This document shows positions 55,698 through 64,000 of a stretch of DNA of 64,000 nucleotides, piece by piece. The position numbers and the translations under genes were made by a program. Within the stretch, counting starts at the first letter, position 1, and each line of letters opens with the position of its first letter. The DNA comes from Akanthomyces muscarius (lineage: Eukaryota; Ascomycota; Sordariomycetes; Hypocreales; Cordycipitaceae): positions 248,001 to 312,000 of the forward strand of contig NW_026611615.1 in NCBI RefSeq assembly GCF_028009165.1. The letters run 5' to 3'. The notes below the pieces were generated by a model. That model saw nothing but the letters and a program-made list of their open reading frames with translations. It did no database searches and had not been told where the DNA came from.

Positions 55698-56806
55698 ATG
55701 GTAGGCATACTGGCAAACGCTAGTCGCCTTCGTTCTGGCATTTCCTGCTCGTTTGCTCGGGAGGAGCCCCGGGCTGGAGGATCGCATCGCGTCTTCAAAA
55801 TAATCTTTGAAGACTCTGTCGTATGGGCAGCGAGAGAAAATATCGACCCCGAGCTCTGGGAGACGGATCTGAAGGGCATCAAAAAGTTGCAATACATCAG
55901 GCAGCAGCGACCTAGCCTTCAAGCACCAGACATTTTTGTGGTAGAAGAAGACCGCATTGTGTATTTGGATTGGGTAAAGGGCAAGCCTTTATCGGTCTGG
56001 AACCTTCAGATACCTCGTTCCAGCCGCCATCAGTTTCTCGACGGATTCGCCGATTTTTTATTGCAGCTTTGGACAATCGAGGCACCACCAGAGTTCGTGA
56101 CGGATACTAAAGATTCTTATGCGGCGTGGCTCACGAAGAGTCTCGATCGAGGTCTTCGGAGAACACTCAACAAGACTGCGCGATGGGGCAATGCTGTCGA
56201 CTATCTCATCATGCGATCTATGATTCCGGACTATGCTTCTAAGTTTGACAACTATACTGAATTTGGATTCTCACACGGTGACATGAATGCATACAACATC
56301 TTGAGAGCCGAGAATTTTGAATTGACAGGGTAAAGCTACCCATTTACATACGCTTGATAAAGCTGTTAACATGTAAAAGTGTGATAGATTGGGATTGGGC
56401 GTTTGTCGCGCCGCTGCCAGCGGTTGTCCATCACCCCTGGTTTCTTGCAGATGTTCCTGGCTGGAACAACGACGGTGTCTCCAGCCACGATCATTTCACG
56501 CAGGACCGTGCGTATCTCGAAACCAAAATCGCCGAAGGAGAAAACTTGAGAAGAATGACCCCCAAAGTATCTGTGTTGCTTCGAGACTCGGGAGCGAGGC
56601 TATTCTTCCAGTCTGCATTCCACTTCAAGGGTATTCACGAACGGTTTGTTGCGATGCATTGTCAGCGGACCCAGAAGAACCTTGAAGCGGCCAAGACGCA
56701 GCTGGATATCGTAATGCAGACTCATCCTGATCTGAAGCAAGCAGCTCTGGAGTTGATGGAGGAGATGAGTGTTTCGAGCTGTGAAAAAGTGATGGATAGA
56801 AATTGA
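55698..56806 (+). CDS. Aminoglycoside phosphotransferase-like (APH family) protein kinase-fold protein
   Basis: Two exons, 55698-56329 and 56380-56806, flank a 50-bp intron (GTAAAG..GTTAAC..AAAAG); the product is 352 aa. The N-lobe starts ASRLRSGISCSF and has HRVFKIIFEDSVVWAAR, as in fungal APH proteins. The catalytic loop is FSHGDMNAYNIL with Asp195, and the metal-binding motif is VIDWDWA with Asp214, placed directly across the splice. This superfamily transfers phosphate from ATP to small molecules or proteins. In fungi most members have unknown substrates and are expanded, so resistance to a drug should not be assumed. The gene is co-oriented with the 219-aa gene and the methyltransferase. 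Confidence 0.85.
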
Positions 56807-57155
56807 GTACAAATAAAGTCGGGCAGCTCTCCTTTGTCTAGCAGCTCAGACTTTTATTTATCTAAGTATTAGCGTGCAGCACAGCCCGAAGGGCGTCGAG
56901 GATAAGTAACTACTGAGCAAGGCAGTCTCGTGAAATCTTGCTGTTCAGCCCGTGGCGTTCCTCTGTCGCCGCTTCTAGGCACCACAGTTCCAACAGCCAC
57001 CTGTCCACATCAGCCTCAGCTGCGAAGCAGACTTGAAGACCGCAGTCTTGGCGCCAGTTATGGCAATAAATACCGGGGTGCTCTGCCTTCTTTACTGTAG
57101 AGACAAGCCCGCGCCTTCTTTTGCTCACTGGTGTCCTCACTATTTTCAGACCACA
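56807..57155. other. Intergenic region
   Basis: It holds the APH-type gene 3' flank and the methyltransferase promoter. No gene is seen. Confidence 0.5.
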
Positions 57156-57797
57156 ATGACGATCGATCATGATAAGCACTTCTGGGACCGCAGCGCCGCC
57201 AAGTATTCCACGAGCAAAGTCAGCGACCAAGCAGGATTTGAACGTACCTTGGAGAGAACCAGGGACTTCCTCAAGGAAGGCGACGCTGTGCTGGAGCTGG
57301 GCTGTGGCACCGGCTCCGCTGCGCTTCTTCTCGCACCAAGTGTTCGTCGATATCTCGCCACGGACTTGTCGCCAAAGATGATAGGGATCGCGCAGGAGAA
57401 ATTAGCGGCGAATGCCACCCTCTCTGGCCTCGAGTTCCGAGCGACAACGGCCGAGAGTCTGTCGACCGAAGCGTCCCGGTACAATGCCATCCTGGGCTTC
57501 AACTACCTCCATCTTGTGCGCGACACCCCCGCGACCATGATAAATATACACAAAATGCTAGATGATGGAGGACTATTCATCAGCAAGACGCCCTGTGTCG
57601 GGGAGATGAACCCGCTCATACGATGGGTGGCTCTGCCCGTCATGCATAGCTTTGGGTGGGCTCCGTATGCGGGCAGCTTCACCACCGCTGATCTTCGAAA
57701 ACACATTGTGTCAGCTGGGTTTGAGATTCTGGCGGATGAGATGCACTCTTCAAAAGGCAATGATAAGCGACCGTTTATTGTGGCGCGCAAGAAGTGA
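57156..57797 (+). CDS. Class I SAM-dependent methyltransferase
   Basis: This single exon encodes 213 aa from ATG 57156 (MTIDHDKHFWDRSAAKYS); the open frame runs further upstream, but this start matches the family. The SAM-binding motif I is VLELGCGTGSAAL at about 45-57, followed by YLATDLSPKMI (acidic end of strand 2), FRATTAESL and a motif near ILGFNYLHLVRD. The size and pattern fit small UbiE/Ubie-like or methyltransf_11 enzymes. The substrate is unknown. A hydrophobic C-terminal half (VALPVMHSFGWAPYAGSF) may form a substrate lid or membrane contact. It is a complete gene with no intron. Confidence 0.88.
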   Translation: MTIDHDKHFWDRSAAKYSTSKVSDQAGFERTLERTRDFLKEGDAVLELGCGTGSAALLLAPSVRRYLATDLSPKMIGIAQEKLAANATLSGLEFRATTAESLSTEASRYNAILGFNYLHLVRDTPATMINIHKMLDDGGLFISKTPCVGEMNPLIRWVALPVMHSFGWAPYAGSFTTADLRKHIVSAGFEILADEMHSSKGNDKRPFIVARKK

Positions 57798-58482
57798 CCG
57801 ATGTGGAGGTGACGAGGGGGGAGAAGACGCCCAAGTTGGTAGGGCTATCGACACTCGCCGCTCTTTGCGCAGAGCCTATTAACTATATATTTATTGGGAT
57901 TTAGCTAAATACGTTCCACTTAAATAATACGAAGCTAATAATACTTGATATACATCTTCTCGCAAGAGTAATGTCAGGACCCTAATTCGGCCGAGGTCAT
58001 CCAATACCCGTCTGCAACCACACAGACTCTGTCTGAATACACGCCCTGAATCTGCAAACAAGGTCTGTTGGACGCTATAAGATCCAAACCTTGAAAATAA
58101 GCTTGAAAATAAGTGTGATCTTGTGGGGCGCAGATGTAAGATTCCGGGTCTTCTCCGTGGAATACTTGGGGCATAGCTGGGCTGGCAGAATGTGTCCAGC
58201 AGCTGCGACGTCCGATCGTGAATGTGTAAAGTAAAAAGCTATTGAATACAAGAAAGAAATAAGATTCGAGCAAAAGCAGAGCATACATAACTCTGTCGTC
58301 CATCAATTCAGAGGACTTTTCTGCATCTACCAAAGGCCGTTGAATGGACAGACGATCTTGGATACGTTGCTGCCTGCAATGGTACTTCACATTGCCTGAT
58401 AAAGCACAAGCGCCACCAAATTTGACTACTAAGAGGGACAAGATATTCGCCTCCGACCTCCTCACAAAGCACTCTCTCCATA
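57798..58482. other. Intergenic region
   Basis: It is an AT-rich 3' flank of the methyltransferase and the promoter of the small broken gene. The minus-strand frame at 57974-58465 has no features. Confidence 0.45.
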
Positions 58483-58955
58483 ATGAGTCTCTACACAGTC
58501 TTTCTCGTCCAAGAACACGGCGAGCCTCGCAACCACCTCGGCTCTGGGTGCAGACCGAGGAGCACCGCGGCGTCGCCTACCACGTCATCGGGACCGTCAA
58601 CAACGGCGCGATGCAGTACGAAACCAAACCCACCCACATTCATCCGTCCAAGTCCATAACCTTCGTCAGCATGCACGAGCTGGGGCGCGGGGCCAGCCAT
58701 GACTTACAGCGGATGGACGAGGGCTGCTGGGACAACTGCGCTCCAGCCATGCGATTGTGCGACGACGAGCTTTTGTACCCGGGTGTGCCCCTGGGGAGAT
58801 GCCAGAAGTGGGCGGCAGAGGCGATTGAACTTTTGCAAAAGGCGGGCGTGGTTGTGTCTGGAGTGACTGCACCGTGTATGGCAGGTCGCTGTCTTTTGAG
58901 TGCGGAAGTGGCCCAAGGAATGACCAACTCAAGTACTCTGCTATTCATTTGTTAA
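58483..58955 (+). pseudogene. Small conserved fungal protein gene with a one-base frameshift
   Basis: The ATG at 58483 opens MSLYTVFLVQEHGEPRNHL, then the frame leaves the homology. The +1 frame takes over near 58540 with LWVQTEEHRGVAYHVIGTV, then NGAMQYETKPTHIHPSKS, GRCQKWAAEAIELLQKAGVV and a stop at 58953-58955. I recall a widespread uncharacterised fungal family with the same order (LYTxFLIQEHxxPRNHLALFVQT). Its conserved Ala after NHL would need one more base here. No intron signal explains the shift. Either a single-base deletion has inactivated the gene or the assembly has an error. The C-terminal end is atypical. Confidence 0.6.
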
Positions 58956-59658
58956 TGTACGAGAAATCGCTCTAACATTTTTATTCTTCTACTCTACATT
59001 TTGGAAACTTTTATAAGCGGAGAATAACCCCTGCAGACAGTGTCACTATACTTACCGTCTGCTAGCTACGACAAAGTGCCCCCATGGGTGTGGAATACGA
59101 ATCCTTGTTTGGCACTGCACGGGCATATTACGTACGAATAAGGGCTGCTAGTTAGCTAGCGTTTTGGTTCAATTTCATCCGCATTAACTTGAGATGAAGT
59201 AAAATAAAGTCTCCGGAACCCACCCTACGCCTTTGCTTCCACCGCCGCTTCGCTCGTTCCTGAGAATCCAGCTTCATAGGTCTATTTCCTCGAAATATGA
59301 GACAGAATTGCTAGCGATGGCATGTGACACAGCGCCGCTGCAGTTTCGTTCAACAGCTCTCATCACCCAGTCTGCCAGCGGAACCGAGCCGAGTGACGGC
59401 ACTACAGGCACCCAGCCCAGGGTAGTAACGCAGCCTTGCTCGCCAAGTCTTTTAGCAATGAGACGCTGCCAGCACAACAATGCACCCCTCTCCTTCTAGG
59501 GGTATGCCCTATATTTAGAGCTCGTCTGCATGCAAATAAATTCTTTCGGACGAGGCGGAGGATGGACTTGACGGAGGAGACTCAATTGCTACCTATTTTC
59601 AGTGCATGAAAAGACGTCAATCTTACAGCCCGCTTCCAAACGTCAAGCCGCAAGCATC
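58956..59658. other. Intergenic region
   Basis: It holds the promoter of the APC permease gene. No gene is seen. Confidence 0.45.
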
Positions 59659-61410
59659 ATGAGCTCCACGACCTCGCCTGACGTGGACGTCCAGCGCAGC
59701 AGCGCAGACAAGATGGCGAGCCTGTCCGTCTCCGGAGCGCCCGACCAGGAGCCTCCTGACGAAGGGATGAGCACGAATCACAGATCCACGCGCGACGACA
59801 TGGCCAACATGCGCCGCATGGGTCGCAGCCAGGAGCTCGTCCGCCGCTTCCACCTCTGGTCCATGCTGTCCTTTGTGGCGCTCGCGACGGCCGCCTGGGA
59901 GCTCGCCATCTTTGGCATCTCGCCGGCGCTGGTCGACGGTGGCCACCCGAGCCTGCTCTACTCGAGCCTCTGGTGCTTTCTCGGCTTCGGCCCCGTCTAC
60001 CTGAGCATGTCGGAGATGGCCAGCATGGCGCCCATTGTGGGCGCCCAGTACCACTGGGTTTCCGAGTTTGCGCCGGAGCGCGCGCAAAAGATATTGTCCT
60101 ACTTTACGGGGTACATCTCTTCATTGGTTGTGTATTCCACGTCCATTTGCTGACGGATAAACGAATCTTGGATAGTTGGAGCTCGACGCTGGCGTGGCAA
60201 GCCGGCAACGCCTGGGGCCTCATCCTCATCGGCACGCTCCTCCAGGCAATCATCAAGGTCAACAGTGAAGCGTACGCGGAATCGGCACCGAACTGGCACG
60301 GCACAGTCATAGTGATTGGCATCTCGATAGTAGCCGTCGCTGCCAATGTTTTTGGTGCCAAGTGGCTGCCGTACTGGCAAAACGCAGTATTCGCGCTGCA
60401 CATTATTGCCTATGCTGGCTTCATCATCCCTATCTGGGTGAACGCGCCAAGAGCATCCCATTCTCAGGTTTGGGGCAGCTGGGAGAATCATGGCGGCTGG
60501 AACAGCATCGCCTTATCCGCCATGGTTGGCCAACTACCTGCACTTGCAAGCCAGACTGCTATTGATTCGGTACGTTTTCGAGCATTACGAGACGACGTTG
60601 GGACCAGCACTTACACTTGCCAAGGCAGTACACATGGCGGAAGAAGTCCGCAACGCATCCGTCTCTATCCCTCGCGTCATGATGGCCACCTGGTTGTTCA
60701 ACTACGTCACAATCTTCATTGCGCTCGTGACGATTGCTTACCACATGCCGGACATTGGCCTTGCCCTCGACGACACCACGGGCTATCCAGTCATCTTCGT
60801 CCTCCGACAATCCATGCCACTGCCGTGGCTCAACGTGGTGCTCGCCGTCATTCTGCTGCTTCTCATCTTTGGAAACTTGTCGTACCTCGCATCCGTGACT
60901 CGCGACATCTTTGCGTTTGCCCGAGATCAAGGTCTTCCGTTTTCCGACTGGATCGGCAAAGTCGACCCGAAGCGGCGCATTCCCACCAATGCGTGCATCG
61001 TGACCGGCGCGACCACGGCGCTGTTCAGTCTCATCTACATCGGCAGCCCCGTGGCCTTTTATGCCGTGATTTCGCTGAGCACAGTCGCCATCCTGCAGTG
61101 CTACTGTTTGAGTATTGGCTGTCTCCTGTGGCGGCGTATCGCTTTCCCAGAAACACTGCCGCCCGCGAAATTCTCTTTAGGGGTCTGGGGCATTCCCATG
61201 AACATCGTCGCCGTAGTTTTCTCATTTTATAGCTTCTTCTGGTGTTTTTGGCCACAGGAGAATCCCGTCACAGCCGCGGGGTTCAACTGGGCGTCGCCGC
61301 TTTTCGTCGCCACCGGCATAATTGCATTCGCATACTATTTTCTGGGCGGTCGCAGAAAGTATCACGGCCCTGTGGTCTATATTGAAGGACGCCAAGTGCG
61401 TCGTGATTAG
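59659..61410 (+). CDS. Amino acid/choline permease of the APC superfamily (GABA/choline/amine transporter type)
   Basis: Three exons, 59659-60110, 60176-60569 and 60625-61410, encode 543 aa. The introns are 65 and 55 bp. The first 70 residues are cytosolic, then about 12 membrane spans follow. Family blocks are SFVALATAAWELAIFG in TM1, EMASMAPIVGAQYHWV in TM2-3, and SAVHMAEEVRNASVSIPRVM directly after the second splice. That last block is the conserved cytosolic loop of the fungal Hnm1/Uga4 branch, which imports choline, GABA or polyamines with protons at the plasma membrane. RDIFAFARDQGLPFSDWIGKV is also typical. The substrate cannot be set from sequence. The gene is intact. Confidence 0.9.
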
Positions 61411-61693
61411 CGCCACCAACACGCCTACCAGTTATACGATAATTGTGGCATTGCATCACTTTATAAAAACATGGAAGGGTAGAGCTTGTAACATCATAGT
61501 TGTGTTTTTATAAATAGAAGCTAGCAAAGCAGTGGTATCCCCGGGCTCCAAGTAAATGCAAATAATCCGACACTTTCTTTCCTTCAACACATTTCTCTGA
61601 AGCATGATGCCCTTGCGGTCCATCAGCAGCAAAGCCATTAGTAGTAGCATCTTGGTCGTTGACAGAGAGTCGCCCCATCCTCTTCCTCGCATC

Positions 61694-62724
61694 TCACGAT
61701 CTCTTGCGATGGAGCGCCTTGACAAACGCCGACTTGTCCTCCACTGTGAGCCCCACACGCTTGACTCTACCAAGACGTGCCAGCGCCTCGGCAATGGCAT
61801 CCAGCACACGCTGCTCATCTGCACTCACATCGCCCGCATCGACGCCACGCGAGCGTACTTGGCCATTCGTGGACGCGCCGTTGGTGCTCGCCGCCGACGT
61901 GTTGGACTGACCCTCGGCGATGCGCACGCGGATGCACGTCGTCGGCCGCGACAGCAGGTTCCACAGAAACGACACCCAGCGGCCGGGCACGGGCGTGGTG
62001 ACATCCGCCGGGGTGTACCGCAGGCTGACGGGGAAGATCTGCACGTCGGCCGGGCACTCGAGCAGGCTCGGGCTCAGCGGCAGGATGGCTTTGCCGTTGG
62101 TCGTTGTGCACTCGGGGAAGACGGCGATGGGGCGGTCGGGGTACTGCTCGAGGAGCTGACGCAGCGACACGAGCTCGCTGTCGCGGGGACGGTCGGCGGC
62201 CGAGGGCGGGGGCGCGAGGGCGGCGAGGACGGCGGCGAAGAGGCCGACGCGGCGGACCCTGCGGGTGCCCGGGTAGGCGACGGTGAAGATGGGGTCGAAG
62301 ATGGCGGCGAGGTAGACGACGTCGATGGGGCTCGTAAAGTTGGCGGCGATGACGGTGCCGCCGTGCGGGAAGCGGTGGCGAGGCTGGTCGGCGAGGGTGC
62401 CGCGCTTGACGCCGTCGAGCTGCAGGTCCACCCACCAGATGCCCGGGATGCCGAGCAGGCACCACAGGGCGACCTTGCGCGCGATGACGGGCAGCGGCAG
62501 GTGGTGGAAGAGGGCAAAGTAGCCGACGGCAAAGGCGACGAAAAAGGGCACGCGCAGCGCAAAGACGAGGGCGTGGTAGGCGGCGCTCACGGCGGAGAGG
62601 GTCGTCGTGACGGGGAGGAAGGGCGCGATGCCGGTGGCTGTTGGGGCGAGGTTAGCGATGACGGCAGGGAGGACGGAGGCAAGTGCAGCATACCCCGATC
62701 GCGGTATTGACTGAATTTCTCCAT
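61694..62724 (-). CDS. loa1: Lysophosphatidic acid acyltransferase-like protein (Loa1/Vps66 type)
   Basis: Two exons, 62724-62694 and 62637-61694, flank a 56-bp intron (GTATGC..CTAAC..ACAG) and encode 324 aa. The first exon is only 10 codons plus one base (MEKFSQYRDR), and it joins in frame to ATGIAPFLPV. Membrane segments lie at about 30-65 (ALRVPFFVAFAVGYFALFHHL and WCLLGIPGIWWVDLQL). The PlsC-like block NFTSPIDVVYLAAIFDP and the FPECTTTNGKAIL block (FPEGTT in most acyltransferases) mark the active region. In yeast Loa1 is an oleoyl-CoA lysophosphatidate acyltransferase linked to lipid droplets. The usual catalytic His before the Ser-Pro-Ile-Asp block is Asn-Phe here, as I recall in this branch. 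Confidence 0.8.
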
Positions 62725-63697
62725 GAGATGGATGGGACAGCCGAAGCTTGGCAATTCGGTGTGTGCTGGTGGCGTGGACAAAGGAAAAGGAAGCTTGTCG
62801 GCCGTTTTGGTGTTGCGTGTTCGATTTCGGAGGTAGTGGGGCCGCCTTGTTATAAGCTTTCAGCGCGAAGCTCTTTTGGCTTCAGTCAATTTCGTTAGTG
62901 AGGGAGGAGAAAAAAAGCATGTGATTGACGAGGGGTCATTAATAATCCGTGGCCCAACATTGATAACAAGAGATACAGCGCCATGATATCGGACTGTCTC
63001 GCTGCTGCAGGAGATGGCTGTCGAAAGCATGGCGACATTTTTCTCAGCTTGGCTGCCGTGCATGCACGGCTGGAGCTTCCGCACACCTTGCAACGGTCAG
63101 CAACAGTCTTGGCACGTGTTAGTCGACCTAGCGTCATGGGCGTCATGGTGTGGTAGCCATGGCTGGAGGCTGAAATGGAGGGCTAGGCAAGCATTTTATT
63201 CCCGTTTATTCGTTGAAGCGGCATCATGTTTATCGGGACACTTTGTCCGGTGCGCCTCGTATCGTCGTCACCAACAGGCCCGGAAGGATGCACATCTACG
63301 TGCTCCAGACCGCATTGATGCGCCAGGGCTCAGAGACGGCGAAATAAATTCTGCAGTGGGAATGGAGTATTGCTAAAAGCTCAAATCTATAAGCTAAAAC
63401 AAGAATGGCTGTCGCGTCGCGTTTTACAAGCGGCTCATTAACATGGTGACGGAGCTGTGATGCCATCCGGCGAGGCAGTAAGACACAGCGGTCATGCTTG
63501 AAGTCACGTAGTCTCGTCATATGGCTCACAGCGCCCCTATTGATGTATATATTGTGTCGTCTATCAACACGTATTCTCGGTCAGTACAAGTAATTGGCCG
63601 TTTCCATCCCAGTAGCCAGAAGTGTATGTACAGGTGTGGCTTCGTAAAATCGCTAAAAAAATGATGAAGATATATATACTTTTGTCATAAATAAAAA
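62725..63697. other. Intergenic region between Loa1-like and LysM genes
   Basis: It holds the Loa1-like promoter and the 3' flank of the LysM gene. No gene is seen. Confidence 0.45.
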
Positions 63698-64000
63698 TCA
63701 AGCGGCTAAATATGACACCGTTAGCATATCCTCAAGCAGCATCGGCCAAAGTACAAGGCAACATACCAACACAGAGGTTATCCCCAGGCCACATGTTCAT
63801 GCAAGCGTAGTGAGTGCCGTCGACATCCGCCGACAGCCACGGGTTCCACTTGATGAGCTGGTCCGACGAGATGCCAAACTTGCCCGCCACGGGGCCGCAG
63901 TCGTCGCCGCTCACAATCTTGTACCACTTCTTGCAGCCGCAGACGGTGTCCTTGCCCACGGGGTACGGAGCGTCGGCGTTGCACGGAGCCGCGGGCAGGG
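63698..64000 (-). CDS. LysM-domain secreted protein, C-terminal part (5' end outside window)
   Basis: The exon enters from the right edge in frame (PAAPCNADAPYPVGKDT) and ends at 63767. It contains a LysM module: CKKWYKIVSGDDCGPVAGKFGI, then LIKWNPWL and CMNMWPGDNLCV. A 61-bp intron (GTATGT..TGCTAAC..TTTAG) leads to a last exon of only 8 bp (63705-63698), giving an LCVAA terminus. Reading on without splicing would add 11 non-LysM residues. LysM modules bind chitin-type N-acetylglucosamine polymers, and secreted fungal LysM proteins can shield hyphae or sequester chitin fragments. The number of LysM domains and the signal peptide lie outside the window. Confidence 0.75.

Noticed and set aside
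61604..62710. 368-aa plus-strand frame
   Set aside because: It is antisense to the Loa1-like acyltransferase, whose frame has recognisable motifs.

Overview
The window looks like nuclear DNA from a filamentous ascomycete (Pezizomycotina), most likely a sordariomycete of the Hypocreales type. The genes carry short introns of about 46-82 bp with GT..CTAAC..AG signals. Intergenic spaces are wide, and the protein families are fungal: a DYRK/Pom1 kinase, a GLEYA adhesin, a Pex23-type peroxin, the SIN protein Cdc14, a Sit/Mir siderophore transporter, Loa1 and LysM. No plasmid, phage, CRISPR or intact transposon was seen. Species cannot be fixed from the sequence alone. All exon models were made by eye from splice consensus and reading frame.

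Layout. 1-9.7 kb is gene-poor. It holds two tandem paralogues of an unknown family (the first cut by the left edge), one small conserved Cys-containing protein, and homopolymer and microsatellite tracts. 9.7-24.6 kb holds a Pom1-like DYRK kinase, a repeat-rich GLEYA adhesin, a DysF peroxin convergent with a geranylgeranyl diphosphate synthase, and a 100-aa hydrophobic protein. 25-41 kb mixes intact genes (an S9C peptidase, a knottin-like secreted peptide, a 128-aa unknown, SIN Cdc14, a Cys-rich membrane protein, a metallo-beta-lactamase-fold protein) with decayed ones: a DPP4-like S9 peptidase, a frameshifted eight-Cys secreted protein, a ferric reductase and two unassigned relics. 41-54 kb holds a siderophore transporter convergent with indoleamine 2,3-dioxygenase, a Ser/Thr-rich secreted protein, and CTP synthase in 15 exons. 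54-64 kb holds an unknown protein, an APH-type kinase, a methyltransferase, a frameshifted small gene, an APC permease, a Loa1-like acyltransferase and a LysM protein cut by the right edge.

How they work together. Most are independent housekeeping or surface genes. The clearest functional pair is iron-related: a ferric reductase pseudogene and a siderophore transporter diverge from one intergenic region, which contains a perfect SreA/Fep1-type GATA site. The secreted set (GLEYA adhesin, knottin, eight-Cys protein, Ser/Thr-rich protein, LysM) fits a fungus that lives on or in a host, but this is inference. No biosynthetic cluster is evident: the GGPP synthase has no terpene cyclase or P450 beside it.
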